Origin: Rhodanobacter sp.
GTDB taxonomy: Bacteria; Pseudomonadota; Gammaproteobacteria; Xanthomonadales; Rhodanobacteraceae
Assembly (NCBI GenBank): GCA_004298045.1
Contig: SCRM01000020.1
Span: forward strand, 62,001-126,000
Direction: 5' to 3'
Length of the DNA stretch: 64,000 nucleotides
The translations under genes were made by a program, and so were the position numbers. The notes under the pieces are model-generated. The model ran no database searches, was not told the origin of the DNA, and worked only from the letters and a program-made list of their open reading frames with translations. Each line of letters opens with the position of its first letter. Positions within the stretch are counted from its first letter, which is position 1. Below, piece by piece: positions 18,043-26,292 of this stretch.

Positions 18043-18492
18043 TTACTCGGGAAAAGCTACCAGTTTAAATAAGCGAAGAAGCCGGTTAGCCACCCCGCCA
18101 GTAATTTTCTTTGGTTGATTTGGCGAATTGCGATCTCTACCGCAAATCAATGCATGAGCTGGATTATCCGTGGCGCGAGGGTCGCCCTTGATCGGGTCTT
18201 CAACCACCCTCAAGATAACTGGTGGTTTCTTGCCATCCGCCGGTTCTTCCGCCGCTTGAATGATCGCCGCGACTTTGGCACACCCGATGGCCTTAATATC
18301 ATGGCGACCCTCAAAATCTTTCTTGAATATCGCGACAATCTTATTAATGTCACAAATGGCAAGCCGACTTACAGATACGTTAGTATCAGTGAAAGCTGAC
18401 CTCGTCGCGCGCTTGACGTTGTCATCCCAATAAGGATGCATGTATGCACGAACCACTTCTTCATCTTCGGCAAGCGGATCACCAGTCGCCAT
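18043..18492 (-). CDS. Unknown protein, third gene of the island cassette
   Basis: A 149-aa soluble protein of unrecognised function. It begins MATGDPLAEDEEVVRAYMHP and has an N-terminal block with HPYWDDN, RSAFTDTNVSVSR and CDINKIV, followed near residue 100 by VVEDPIKGDP and NPAHALICG. I recall a widespread uncharacterised pattern of small proteins with an SAF..xVSVxR block and a late NPAHAxIxG block, usually beside other small genes; no name can be given. Its ATG shares one base with the stop of the gene before it (TAATG), so it should be translationally coupled. Base composition is markedly less GC-rich than the flanking genome. Confidence 0.75.
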   Translation of the reverse strand: MATGDPLAEDEEVVRAYMHPYWDDNVKRATRSAFTDTNVSVSRLAICDINKIVAIFKKDFEGRHDIKAIGCAKVAAIIQAAEEPADGKKPPVILRVVEDPIKGDPRATDNPAHALICGRDRNSPNQPKKITGGVANRLLRLFKLVAFPE

Positions 18493-19058
18493 TAGACTAC
18501 CATATGACTTTTGAAGAAGTGGGACACTCCACTGAATCCTAAGTCGCCAGCAAATACCGTGTCCTCTTTCCCGCCATCCTCAATAAAGTAGTTTATGCCT
18601 TTAGGATCGAACTCGAGCTCGACAAGTTGGCCTCCTTGGTCAAGCCAATTAACCACGATATTGCCTTCAGCCGACATGAACACCCCCATTTGTTTGGGAT
18701 GCAACGCAGTGTCTGCAAAAAACTGTGAAAACACCTCGATCGACTCCAGCCTTATGGCTCTGCTATCTGGACCATCCCAACCAGCCCGTAGTTGCATAAA
18801 GCTTTCCAGACGTTGAACCCCCAGCTCACCCAGCGCCGCCTTAGCCGACGGACTAATCTTGTCGTGCAGCTGTCCAACGAAGACAGTAGACGACTGTGGG
18901 GTAGCGCCAATAGGCGCGTCTGCAGGGTAAATCCACTGCACATGAGTTTGACGCTCTACCACCATACTCGATGGCGCCAACAGGCTAAAGGCCATCACTG
19001 AGGCGGCAGTAGTTCCATATAGCCACTCAGATACTCGGTTTTGAATGTGGTCACTCAT
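18492..19058 (-). CDS. Unknown protein with GWDG motif, second gene of the island cassette
   Basis: A 188-aa protein of unknown function. Residues 13-32 are mildly hydrophobic (TTAASVMAFSLLAPSSMVV) and could be a membrane anchor. The recognisable part is LRAGWDGPDSRAI near residue 95, then QFFADT, MSAEGNIVVNWLDQGG and ELEFDPKGINYFI. This arrangement (a helix ending GWDG, a run of helix, then an edge strand with a W and an acidic strand) recurs in many uncharacterised small proteins. The ATG at 19058 overlaps the stop of the TIGR04255 gene by eight bases (ATGAGTGA); a TTG at 19070 is the alternative start. The stop overlaps the next gene's ATG. Confidence 0.77.
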   Translation of the reverse strand: MSDHIQNRVSEWLYGTTAASVMAFSLLAPSSMVVERQTHVQWIYPADAPIGATPQSSTVFVGQLHDKISPSAKAALGELGVQRLESFMQLRAGWDGPDSRAIRLESIEVFSQFFADTALHPKQMGVFMSAEGNIVVNWLDQGGQLVELEFDPKGINYFIEDGGKEDTVFAGDLGFSGVSHFFKSHMVV

Positions 19059-19818
19059 AAGTGGGCCCAAGAGCCTGAACGGCTTCGTCGGTCAAACACT
19101 CAAAGAAGACTTCTTTGTTGACACGGCGTACTCGATCCAGCTCGTTAGACAGAGAGTTTGCAAACTTGCCTGCCTCTTGCTGTTCCATCGGCATAACCGT
19201 GTCGATATCAATTAGCGCTCCCTCTTCGGCGGCCCGGTTTGGCACCTGAACCGTGACGCCCCCAGTGAGCTGGACAATGGTCACCAAGCTACCATTCCGA
19301 ATCTCAGTCCGCATGTGGGTGGTTCGTATGTCCAATTCGAGCCCCCCCACACCGGGGTTCCAAGCTAGTGCCTTCTGAGGGCTTGGTTCCTCCTTTGCTT
19401 TCAGCACGTTCAAATACTTGATTGAGAGGCGTTCAATCCCCGAAATAAGCTTAGACGAGAGCAGGTCGTTGAATACCTCTTCAATCAGAGCTTTGAAGCG
19501 AGGCCATCCAAGGTAAGGGGCCTGGTTGGTTACCGCCACTGAACGCTCACCAATCATCACCAAAACGCCTTTGAACTTTAAGCGTACCCGCGGGGTATAG
19601 GCCAATTCAGGGTTGATCATACGCATTGGCTCGGGGAGCATCGCCGCCGGTAGTGACTGAAGCTCGGAGACATCATCAGGATGCTTTGCCAATAGATAAC
19701 CTGGAAAAATCGTGTTCAGCACTACCTGGTTGGTAACGCGCAGCTGGCACGTGGCTTCGACAAGTGGTTCCCTGTTGAGCTTCACCGGCAAGCGTTTGGG
19801 CATCTGAAGTCTATCCAT
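19051..19818 (-). CDS. TIGR04255-family protein, first gene of the island cassette
   Basis: A 255-aa protein that fits the sporadically distributed TIGR04255 family: an N-terminal REPLVEATCQLRV near residue 14 (family pattern PLVEvxxxLRF), a mid-region with RVRLKFKGVLVMIGERSVAVTN, a helix-rich segment around residues 115-150, and the typical terminus NKEVFFECLTDEAVQALGP. No catalytic residues are known for the family. The start at 19818 is chosen because the frame further upstream runs into the IS remnant and a promoter-like sequence ends seven bases before this ATG; the ATG at 19803 is an alternative. It leads a tightly overlapping three-gene unit. Confidence 0.8.
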   Translation of the reverse strand: MDRLQMPKRLPVKLNREPLVEATCQLRVTNQVVLNTIFPGYLLAKHPDDVSELQSLPAAMLPEPMRMINPELAYTPRVRLKFKGVLVMIGERSVAVTNQAPYLGWPRFKALIEEVFNDLLSSKLISGIERLSIKYLNVLKAKEEPSPQKALAWNPGVGGLELDIRTTHMRTEIRNGSLVTIVQLTGGVTVQVPNRAAEEGALIDIDTVMPMEQQEAGKFANSLSNELDRVRRVNKEVFFECLTDEAVQALGPTYE

Positions 19819-19825
19819 ACTGATA

Positions 19826-19853
19826 GTTATATGAGTAGTAGAGACTAACACAA
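19826..19853 (-). promoter_or_regulatory. Candidate promoter of the three-gene island cassette
   Basis: On the minus strand TTGTGT (19853-19848), 16 bases, then TATAAC (19831-19826). The first ATG follows seven bases later with no Shine-Dalgarno, so the transcript may be leaderless. The AT-rich surroundings support promoter activity. Confidence 0.45.
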
Positions 19854-19973
19854 GCGTGTCTTCGCACCGTCTAGCTGCTGGGTACCGCGTGACCGTATCG
19901 CTCAACGACTTTGGCGCGTGCAGATGGTGCTGGATGCGACGGGGGCTCGACACAAGCTGCTCGGAAGGCCCCG

Positions 19974-20883
19974 GTGCTGCTAACTCTGCACCCCCAGGCC
20001 CGCACCCTCCGCATTCGTGCTGAATTGCGGGCCGAAGACGCCAACCTAACCGATGCCAAACTGGCGCGTCCCTACGGTGTTACGCCACCGACTGCCAGCA
20101 AGTGGCGCCGACGCGAGGACATCGCGGATCGCCCCCCCTGGCGCACGCTGCACTGCGCGATGACGTCTGCCCGAGACGCCGTGGCGATGGCGGTGTACCA
20201 AACGCTGTGGTTGCCGTTGGACGATCTACTGGTGGCTGCCCAGAAGCTCCTGAACCTTGCTGTCCCGAGCTATGGCCCGTGGTGTTGCCCGCAACCGCAC
20301 GGCCTTAATCGCCCGCCAATGGAGGGACAGGACGATACCAAACGGAGCGAGACCTTCAAATACTGCGAGCCCAACTTCGTCCGTGTGGACATCAACCTGC
20401 CGCCGCGGATGCCCGATGCACCGCGTCGCCGCTACCTGTTCGTTGCTACTGACCGCGCTACGTGCTGGGCCTAGCTGCCCCTGTATCGCGACCAGACCGA
20501 GACCGCTGACCTCAACTTCCTGCGTTGCCTGAAAGCCGCCTGCCGCCTCCCTATGAAGATCCTCAAGGTGCTCACTGACAACGGCAGCTAAATGACCGTC
20601 GCTGCGCCACTAAGATCAGGCAGCCGACCGACGATCGCGCTTTTGGCCGCGGCCGCGTGTTGCAGGGCGTCGAGCACCGCCTGGCGCCGCCTCGCCGTCC
20701 GAAGACCAACGGAATGGTCGGACGCTTCAATGGGTACGTCGTCGAGGTGCTGGCCATCACGCGCTTCGCCCTAGGAAAAGGTTGGAGACCACCATCGAGC
20801 GCTACGCGAAGCTCTACAACTACCATCTGCCACAGCGGGCGCTACGGCACATCACGCCGCTGCAGGCGGTGCGATGGCGGTGA
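19974..20883 (+). pseudogene. Decayed IS481-type transposase
   Basis: Fragments in three frames together match an IS481-family DDE transposase. The N-terminal HTH part is LHPQARTLRIRAELRA and YGVTPPTASKWRRRED, followed by PLDDLLVAAQKLLN and an RNase H start with FVRVDINLPPRMPD and RYLFVATDRAT. Then come an in-frame stop at 20472, LTDNGS with another stop near 20589, HRLAPPRRPKTNGMVGRFNG in a shifted frame, and finally ERYAKLYNYHLPQRAL in a third frame ending at 20883. The DDE residues are split across frames and the normal start is lost, so it is inactive. It transcribes away from the cassette and marks past mobility of the island. Confidence 0.85.
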
Positions 20884-21048
20884 ACCGAACGACCTGAATT
20901 CTCCGGTCGAAATTCAAAGAATCAGACGGGTCTTGGCAAGCAGAAGCCACGCGCAGAAACGGAAACTAGCGCTGTTTTGTCCCCGCAATCCTCTCAGTTT
21001 CGCGGGAGTGTTTGTGCCGCAAGGCCTCCGAGGCCATGGCTCTTTGCT
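20884..21048. other. Right end of the island, no gene seen
   Basis: 165 bp between the IS481 remnant and the right direct repeat. No open frame with family features; a small inverted pair GGCCTC/GAGGCC lies at 21023-21035. Probably the right terminus of the island. Confidence 0.5.
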
Positions 21049-21073
21049 TGTACTATGCGGTGCTCACCAAGCG
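21049..21073 (+). repeat. Right direct repeat of the rsmB island (att-like)
   Basis: Second copy of the 25-bp block (core TACTATGCGGTGCTCAC, then CAAGCG). In frame it encodes YYAVLTKR followed by TGA at 21075-21077, which is the displaced original end of rsmB. The codons for the following ArnT-like protein start immediately afterwards. Confidence 0.85.
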
Positions 21074-21083
21074 CTGATTGCCC

Positions 21084-22832
21084 ATGTTCGCCCTGATTCC
21101 CGCCACGCCCCGCGAACGCCGCTGGTTCTGGCTGTTGCTGCTGCTGGCGCTGGTCATTCTCGGCGCCGGCATCGGCCTGCGCGATCCGTGGCCGTCGGAC
21201 GAGCCGCGTTTTGCGCTGGCCGCCAAGCAGATGGTGGAAAGCGGCAACTGGCTGTTTCCCCATCGCGGCAGCGAGCTGTACGCCGACAAGCCGCCGATGC
21301 TGATGTGGCTTGAGGCCGCGAGTTTTGAGCTGACGCGCAGCTGGCGCATCGCCTTCATGTTGCCCTCGCTCCTGGCGTCGCTCGGCACGCTGTTGTTGGT
21401 TTACGACCTCGGCCGGCGGCTGTGGAACCGGCGCACCGGGCTGTATGCCGCGGGCGGTTTGTTGCTGGCGTTCCAGTTTGTCTACCAAGGCCAGCGTGCG
21501 CAGATCGATCCGCTGGTGGTGTTTTTCATCACCGCCGCCAACTGGGGTTTGCTGCGGCATTTGCTGGCGCCGCCCGAGCGCGCGGCGCACTGGCCGGCGT
21601 ACTGGTTTGGCTGTTTCTGTGCCGGGCTGGGCGTCATCACCAAGGGCGTGGGTTTCATCGCGCTGTTCATGCTGCTGCCGTATGCGTGGGCGGCGGTGCG
21701 CGGCTGGCAAGGCATCGTGCGGCCCGGCGGCGGTGCGTGGTGGCGTTGGCTTTTGGGGCTGGCGGCAACGCTGGCGGCGATCGCGCTGTGGCTGGTGCCG
21801 ATGCTGCTGGTGGCCACCGCGCGCGATGCCAACCCGGCGTACGCGGGCTATGTGCACGACATCCTGTTCAAGCAGACCGCGCAGCGCTACGCCAATGCGT
21901 GGCACCACATCCACGCGTGGTGGTACTACCTGCCCATCGTGCTGTTCAGTTGGCTGCCGTTCTCGCTGCTCTACCCCGGCTGCGTGCCGCGCTGGTGGCG
22001 GCGATTGAAGGCCGGCGATGCGCGCATCCTCCTGCCGCTGGGCTGGGTGCTACTGGTGTTGCTGTTCTTCAGTGCTTCGGCCGGCAAGCGGGATGTGTAC
22101 GTTTTGCCCGCGCTGCCCATGCTGGCGCTGGCGTGCGCGCCGTTTGTCGGCGAGCTGCTGCCCAGGCGCGGGCTGCGCATTGCCGGGCTTGCGTTCATCG
22201 CATTGCTTGGCGCACTGATGCTTGGTCTCGGCATTTACGCGCTGCACAGTCATGTGCCGAAGGTGGCGCAGTTCGCCAGGGATTACGGTCTGGCTGACGG
22301 CGGCGCGGCGCTGTGGCGCATGTGCGTGGCGCTGGGCATGGTGCAGCTCGCGTTGGTGGCGGTGCTGCGCGTGCGCCGTGCGGTGCTGGCGGTGGCCACC
22401 GGCATGGCCGCGCTGTGGCTGGCGTGGGGTTTTTGGGCAGTGCCGCAGCTCAACGCCGCCAGCTCCGCAGGGGCGTTGATGGCGCAGGTGCGCAGCCATC
22501 TCGCGCCGGGCGATGAGCTGGGCCTGGTGGCATGGAAGGAACAAAACCTGTTGATGCTCGACCGCCCGGCCACCGATTTCGGCTTCAAGCAGCCGTGGCA
22601 TCTGCAGTTTGCGCGGGCGGTGGCATGGCAGGCGCAAGCGCCCGCCACGCGCTGGCTGTTCGTGCAGCAGCCAGCGATGGGCGATTGCGTGGATCGCGCC
22701 AAGGCGGTCGACCTCGGCTACGCCAACCGCCGCGAATGGTGGATGTTCAAGCGGGATGCGCTGGTACCGGGCTGCCTGCCGGGCGCCGCGGTGGATGAAT
22801 CCCCGGACGGCGAAACCGGCGCCGGCTTGTGA
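21084..22832 (+). CDS. ArnT/GT39-type membrane glycosyltransferase
   Basis: A 582-aa integral membrane protein of the GT-C fold that should transfer a sugar from a polyprenyl-phosphate donor to a surface lipid or glycan on the periplasmic side. Visible are a first membrane segment (WFWLLLLLALVILGAGIGL), the acidic first loop DPWPSDEPRF near residue 40 that carries the catalytic aspartate/glutamate, YADKPPMLMW near 75, and about 11-12 hydrophobic segments, then a periplasmic C-terminal domain. In ArnT the substrate is 4-amino-4-deoxy-arabinose, but related proteins use other sugars and no arn genes are nearby. A TTG at 21078 directly abuts the native rsmB stop, so it was the next gene in the rsmB operon before the island arrived. 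Confidence 0.88.
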   Translation: MFALIPATPRERRWFWLLLLLALVILGAGIGLRDPWPSDEPRFALAAKQMVESGNWLFPHRGSELYADKPPMLMWLEAASFELTRSWRIAFMLPSLLASLGTLLLVYDLGRRLWNRRTGLYAAGGLLLAFQFVYQGQRAQIDPLVVFFITAANWGLLRHLLAPPERAAHWPAYWFGCFCAGLGVITKGVGFIALFMLLPYAWAAVRGWQGIVRPGGGAWWRWLLGLAATLAAIALWLVPMLLVATARDANPAYAGYVHDILFKQTAQRYANAWHHIHAWWYYLPIVLFSWLPFSLLYPGCVPRWWRRLKAGDARILLPLGWVLLVLLFFSASAGKRDVYVLPALPMLALACAPFVGELLPRRGLRIAGLAFIALLGALMLGLGIYALHSHVPKVAQFARDYGLADGGAALWRMCVALGMVQLALVAVLRVRRAVLAVATGMAALWLAWGFWAVPQLNAASSAGALMAQVRSHLAPGDELGLVAWKEQNLLMLDRPATDFGFKQPWHLQFARAVAWQAQAPATRWLFVQQPAMGDCVDRAKAVDLGYANRREWWMFKRDALVPGCLPGAAVDESPDGETGAGL

Positions 22833-23824
22833 GCGCGCCGCTGCGCATCCAGCTGCTGGCGCGCGACAACGGCGCGGGGCTCAGTCGCGACATGGCGTTG
22901 CTGGCCGCGGCGCTGCGCGAAGCGAATGCGGTCGTCACGACGACCGGCTTGCCCCATCGCGGCCGGCTGGCCGAATGGCTCACGCGTACGCGACTTGCCA
23001 GCCACGCGCCAAGGTTTGATTTGAACCTGATGCTGGAGCGCGTGCGCCCGGAGTTTGCGCGCGCGGCGCGGCGCAACGTGCTGGTGCCGAACCCTGAGTA
23101 CTTCCGCGCGGCCGACCGCGCCGCGCTCGCGGCGCTCGACGCGGTATGGGTCAAGACCCGCCACGCCGAGCACCTGTTTGCGGCACTCGGCGTGCGCACG
23201 CGCTACATCGGCTTCACCAGCCCGGATCGGCTGGATGCCACGGTGCCGCGGGAGCACGCGTTTTTCCACGGCCCCGGCCGCAGCGCCAACAAGGGCACGG
23301 CCGCGCTGCTCGCGCTGTGGGCGGCGCATCCGGCGTGGCCGCTGCTCACCGTCGTCTGGCGGCGCAAACGCGCGGCGCCGGGCGCGCTGCCGGCCAACGT
23401 GCGGTTGATCCGCGAACATCTGGACGATGCCGAGTACCGGCGGCTGCAGAACGCGCACCGCTTCCACCTGTGCCCGTCGCAAACCGAGGGCTTCGGCCAT
23501 TACTTGGTCGAGGCGATGAGCTGTGGCGCGGTGGTGGTGACGCTGGATGCCGAGCCGATGAACGAGCTGGTCGACGCCGAACGCGGCGTGCTGGTGCCGT
23601 CGCACGCGATCGGTACGCAGGACCTCGCCACCACGTATGGGTTTGAAGCGGCCGACATGGCGGCCGCAGTCACGCGCTGCATGGCGATGGGCGAGGCGGA
23701 AGCCGTTGCGCTGGGCGCCGCGGCGCGGACATGGTTTGTGGCGGAGCGGGCCGCGTTCGCGCAACGCCTGAACGAGGCCATACGGGCACCGAGCCCACCA
23801 CGGTGGCGGTCTATAGGCGCATGA
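22829..23824 (+). CDS. GT4-type glycosyltransferase
   Basis: A 331-aa cytoplasmic GT-B glycosyltransferase, probably for an LPS/O-glycan sugar. It starts with GTG overlapping the previous stop (GTGA). The N-terminal half has LLARDNGAGLSRDMALLAAAL, ERVRPEFARAARRNVLVPNPE and a WVKTRHAEHLF block. The C-terminal half has HLCPSQTEGFGHYLVEAM and CGAVVVTLDAEPMNELV, the donor-binding region with the EX7E motif. It is clearly paralogous to the gene at 25245 (same order of blocks: NVLIPNPEW, FTKTRVATEVF, EGWGHYIAEAM, PPMNELV). The O-antigen ligase-like gene lies between the two. Confidence 0.88.
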   Translation: MSAPLRIQLLARDNGAGLSRDMALLAAALREANAVVTTTGLPHRGRLAEWLTRTRLASHAPRFDLNLMLERVRPEFARAARRNVLVPNPEYFRAADRAALAALDAVWVKTRHAEHLFAALGVRTRYIGFTSPDRLDATVPREHAFFHGPGRSANKGTAALLALWAAHPAWPLLTVVWRRKRAAPGALPANVRLIREHLDDAEYRRLQNAHRFHLCPSQTEGFGHYLVEAMSCGAVVVTLDAEPMNELVDAERGVLVPSHAIGTQDLATTYGFEAADMAAAVTRCMAMGEAEAVALGAAARTWFVAERAAFAQRLNEAIRAPSPPRWRSIGA

Positions 23825-25236
23825 ATGGCCGCCGCCAATGCACGTATTTGGTAGTCACCCAGCAGTTGCCCAAGTCACCCACCATGCAGTCACCTTCCGC
23901 TAGATTTCCGCGCGTCTTAGCGCGTCGAACGGTACTCTGGGAGCCCTCGCTATTGCACATCACAAGGACATTGCTCGACTGCGGTGAGCTGAGACGGCCA
24001 AGTAGGCGTTGGCTCCCGCTACTCACGATACTGGTGGCGGGAATGCCGCTGTGTTTCGCGATCCCGTACCGGCTCAAGGTATTGCCCATTGCCGTGCTTT
24101 TTGCGGCCAGCATCGCTTTAGTGCTGGCTGATCGCAGGCGGCGCGCAAGCTATATCCGTGCGTGGCTGGTGTTGCTGGCATGCGTGGCTGTGGTGTTGTT
24201 CTCGGTGGTCAACGTGGCGGCTACCGGTGGAGGCTGGCGCTCGCTCGACTTGCCGGCGCAAAACATCATCTTCCTCGGTATCGCTGGGGCGTTCGTGTTG
24301 CCCTTGCGATGGCGTCGCGTGTGGCTGCTATTCAGCCTGACTACCTGTGGGCTTGGTGCGATCAACGTGGTGCAGCACTATTGGTACGGCGTCGTGCGCC
24401 CCTATGGTCCGAACAACGGCGACTGGGGCGCAGTCGAGTACGCGATGATTCTTGTCGTGATGAGCTTGTTGGCGCTGGTGCAACTGTTGCGAACTGGTGC
24501 GTTGGGTTGGGAGCGCGGTATTCATGCGCTCGCCTGTTTCCTTGGACTGTTTGGCGCACTCCTCAGCCAGAGCCGCGGGCCATTGCTGGCGTTCGCCTTG
24601 GTATTCTTAGGAGTGCTGGCCCTGCACGTGGTTCGCACCAAACATTGGTGCTCGAGCTTGCTCGCGCTAATCGCAGTCATGGGGTGTCTTGTGGTGACTA
24701 CGACGTATGTGCAGCCGGAGATTGGCCAGCGGTTGCTACAAGTACATACGGAGGTAGACAGCTATCGCCCCGTGTCAGATGCACGGGGAGCGATTCGCGA
24801 GCGGCTGGAACTCTGGCGCGCGGCTTGGGGCGCTTTTCGGACACATCCTTGGAACGGAGTAGGCATCGGTCGCTTTGGCGATTATGTGAAAGAGCGGGTG
24901 GCCCAAGGGCGCAGTAATCCAGTGATAGCTCAGTATGAACACGCGCACAACGAATACATGGAAGCTGCCGCCACCGGCGGACTGCCAGGCTTACTGGTTC
25001 TGCTAGGTGTATTCCTCGTCCCGCTTGGCTATTTCTTCCGACGTTGTCGCGATCCAGACGAAACCATGTCGGTCATCGCGACCATGGGCTTGGTTGTGGT
25101 CGGTGTATATATGTCATGTGCGCTAACTGATAACGTGTTTTACCGAGCCATGCCGCATTCCCTGTACTACTTTCTTGTCACGGGTTTGGCTGTTCTGTCT
25201 AGTCGGGTTCCCGCACCCACTCCCAAACTAATCTAA
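23821..25236 (+). CDS. O-antigen ligase-like membrane protein (Wzy_C family)
   Basis: A polytopic membrane protein of 471 aa resembling WaaL O-antigen ligases/polymerases, which move polyprenyl-linked glycan onto lipid A-core or polymerise it. About ten membrane segments are visible. The large periplasmic loop has the family's signature blocks SQSRGPLLAFALVFLG near residue 260 and RLELWRAAWGAFRTHPWNGVGIGRF followed by AHNEYMEAAATGGLPGL near 370-400, with the conserved histidine before NEY. The ATG at 23821 overlaps the previous stop (ATGA); an ATG at 23884 is the alternative. GC content is lower than in the neighbouring genes to the left and right, suggesting acquisition. Confidence 0.87.
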   Translation: MNGRRQCTYLVVTQQLPKSPTMQSPSARFPRVLARRTVLWEPSLLHITRTLLDCGELRRPSRRWLPLLTILVAGMPLCFAIPYRLKVLPIAVLFAASIALVLADRRRRASYIRAWLVLLACVAVVLFSVVNVAATGGGWRSLDLPAQNIIFLGIAGAFVLPLRWRRVWLLFSLTTCGLGAINVVQHYWYGVVRPYGPNNGDWGAVEYAMILVVMSLLALVQLLRTGALGWERGIHALACFLGLFGALLSQSRGPLLAFALVFLGVLALHVVRTKHWCSSLLALIAVMGCLVVTTTYVQPEIGQRLLQVHTEVDSYRPVSDARGAIRERLELWRAAWGAFRTHPWNGVGIGRFGDYVKERVAQGRSNPVIAQYEHAHNEYMEAAATGGLPGLLVLLGVFLVPLGYFFRRCRDPDETMSVIATMGLVVVGVYMSCALTDNVFYRAMPHSLYYFLVTGLAVLSSRVPAPTPKLI

Positions 25237-25244
25237 GAGGCGTC

Positions 25245-26246
25245 ATGGCCCGTATTAATTTGATTGCTTGGGACAACCAGCGAGGCCTAAGCCACGACCT
25301 ACGTTTGCTGCGGCAAGCCCTTGAGGGACTTGGCCATCAAGTCAGCCTGACCCCGGGTGGCCCGAAGCGTCGAGACGGTGCGTGGGCAGCGCGCTGGCTG
25401 CGAATGCGCATGTTCGTGGTATGGCTGATAAGTGGCGGACGGCGGCCAAGGCAGTTCGACTTCAATATCTTTTTAGAGCACGTACGGCCCGCGTGCCTTG
25501 GCTTGGCCCGGCGCAACGTGCTAATCCCCAACCCGGAATGGTTCTCGGCTCACGACAAGCGCTGGCTGCCTCGCTTCGACTGCATTTTCACCAAAACCCG
25601 GGTGGCGACGGAGGTCTTTGCCGCTTGGGGTTGTCCCACTTCGTACATTGGCTTTCTAAGTACGGATCGCCATAACCCAAAGCAACCGCGGCAGCCTGGT
25701 TTTCTCCATCTAGCGGGGGCGAGCCGGATGAAGGGCACCGAGCGATTGCTCGCGTTATGGCAGCGCCATCCGGAATGGCCGCTCCTCGTCGTGCAGCAGT
25801 CACCACTTACTGCCCACAAGGGTGGAGAGCCAACGGCGGTCAATATTGATCACCGTGTTGGTTACGTGCGGGAGGCGAGTGACATTGCGCAGCTACAAAA
25901 CCGTTATCGCTTCCACTTGTGTTTGTCTGAGGCAGAGGGGTGGGGTCACTACATAGCAGAAGCGATGGGATGTTGCGCAGTGGTCATAACTTGTGACGCG
26001 CCACCGATGAACGAGCTCGTTCGGCCAGATCGCGGTCTGTTGGTTAAGGCGCGTGAGGTGACGCATCTGAATGCGGCTAGGCGCTATCGCTTCGACGAGG
26101 CAGACCTCGAAATGGTCATTCAAGACGCTGTGGCGATGGCGGACGACAAGCGCCACGATATGCAAGCGCATGCGCGCGAGTGGTTTCTTTCCAACAACGC
26201 AGGTTTCCCGGCGCGCTTAGCCGCGGCCCTGCAGCCGTTGCTGTAG
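25245..26246 (+). CDS. GT4-type glycosyltransferase, paralogue of the gene at 22829
   Basis: A 333-aa GT-B transferase. Same layout as the gene at 22829: WDNQRGLSHDLRLLRQAL at the N-terminus, NVLIPNPEW, FTKTRVATEVF, a phosphate/donor site with GASRMKGTERLLALW, then HLCLSEAEGWGHYIAEAM and PPMNELVRPDRG. It probably adds a sugar to the same glycan. GAGG lies about eight bases before the ATG, and the gene follows the ligase by eight bases. Codon use is more AT-tolerant than in the first copy, so this copy and the ligase may have arrived together rather than by a recent local duplication. Confidence 0.87.
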   Translation: MARINLIAWDNQRGLSHDLRLLRQALEGLGHQVSLTPGGPKRRDGAWAARWLRMRMFVVWLISGGRRPRQFDFNIFLEHVRPACLGLARRNVLIPNPEWFSAHDKRWLPRFDCIFTKTRVATEVFAAWGCPTSYIGFLSTDRHNPKQPRQPGFLHLAGASRMKGTERLLALWQRHPEWPLLVVQQSPLTAHKGGEPTAVNIDHRVGYVREASDIAQLQNRYRFHLCLSEAEGWGHYIAEAMGCCAVVITCDAPPMNELVRPDRGLLVKAREVTHLNAARRYRFDEADLEMVIQDAVAMADDKRHDMQAHAREWFLSNNAGFPARLAAALQPLL

Positions 26247-26292
26247 TTACTGCGAATATGCCCCCTCGCCTCGATCTCTCTGGAATCAACCA

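Larger units (their letters stand above)
17674..21073. mobile_element. Genomic island inserted at the 3' end of rsmB
   Basis: About 3.4 kb bounded by 25-bp direct repeats (17674-17698 and 21049-21073). Its left two thirds are clearly AT-richer than the flanks and use codons rare in neighbouring genes. It contains a three-gene minus-strand cassette (19818 to 18043), a decayed IS481-type transposase (19974-20883), and a left end of about 320 bp with no convincing gene. No integrase is recognisable, so it is either a non-autonomous island or the remnant of a larger one that lost its recombinase. Its insertion separated rsmB from the ArnT-like gene that originally followed directly after the rsmB stop. 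Confidence 0.8.

Noticed and set aside
17751-18068. 105-codon frame at the island's left end
   Set aside because: No ribosome site, contains the G11 run, overlaps the end of the cassette and matches no family I know.
19819-19953. N-terminal extension of the TIGR04255 gene
   Set aside because: The frame is open to 19953, but the added residues are unconserved and would read through the candidate promoter; the ATG at 19818 gives the family length.
17674-21077. Prophage or integrative conjugative element
   Set aside because: No integrase, phage structural, replication or transfer gene is present in the 3.4 kb; only a small island with a cassette and a dead IS is supported.
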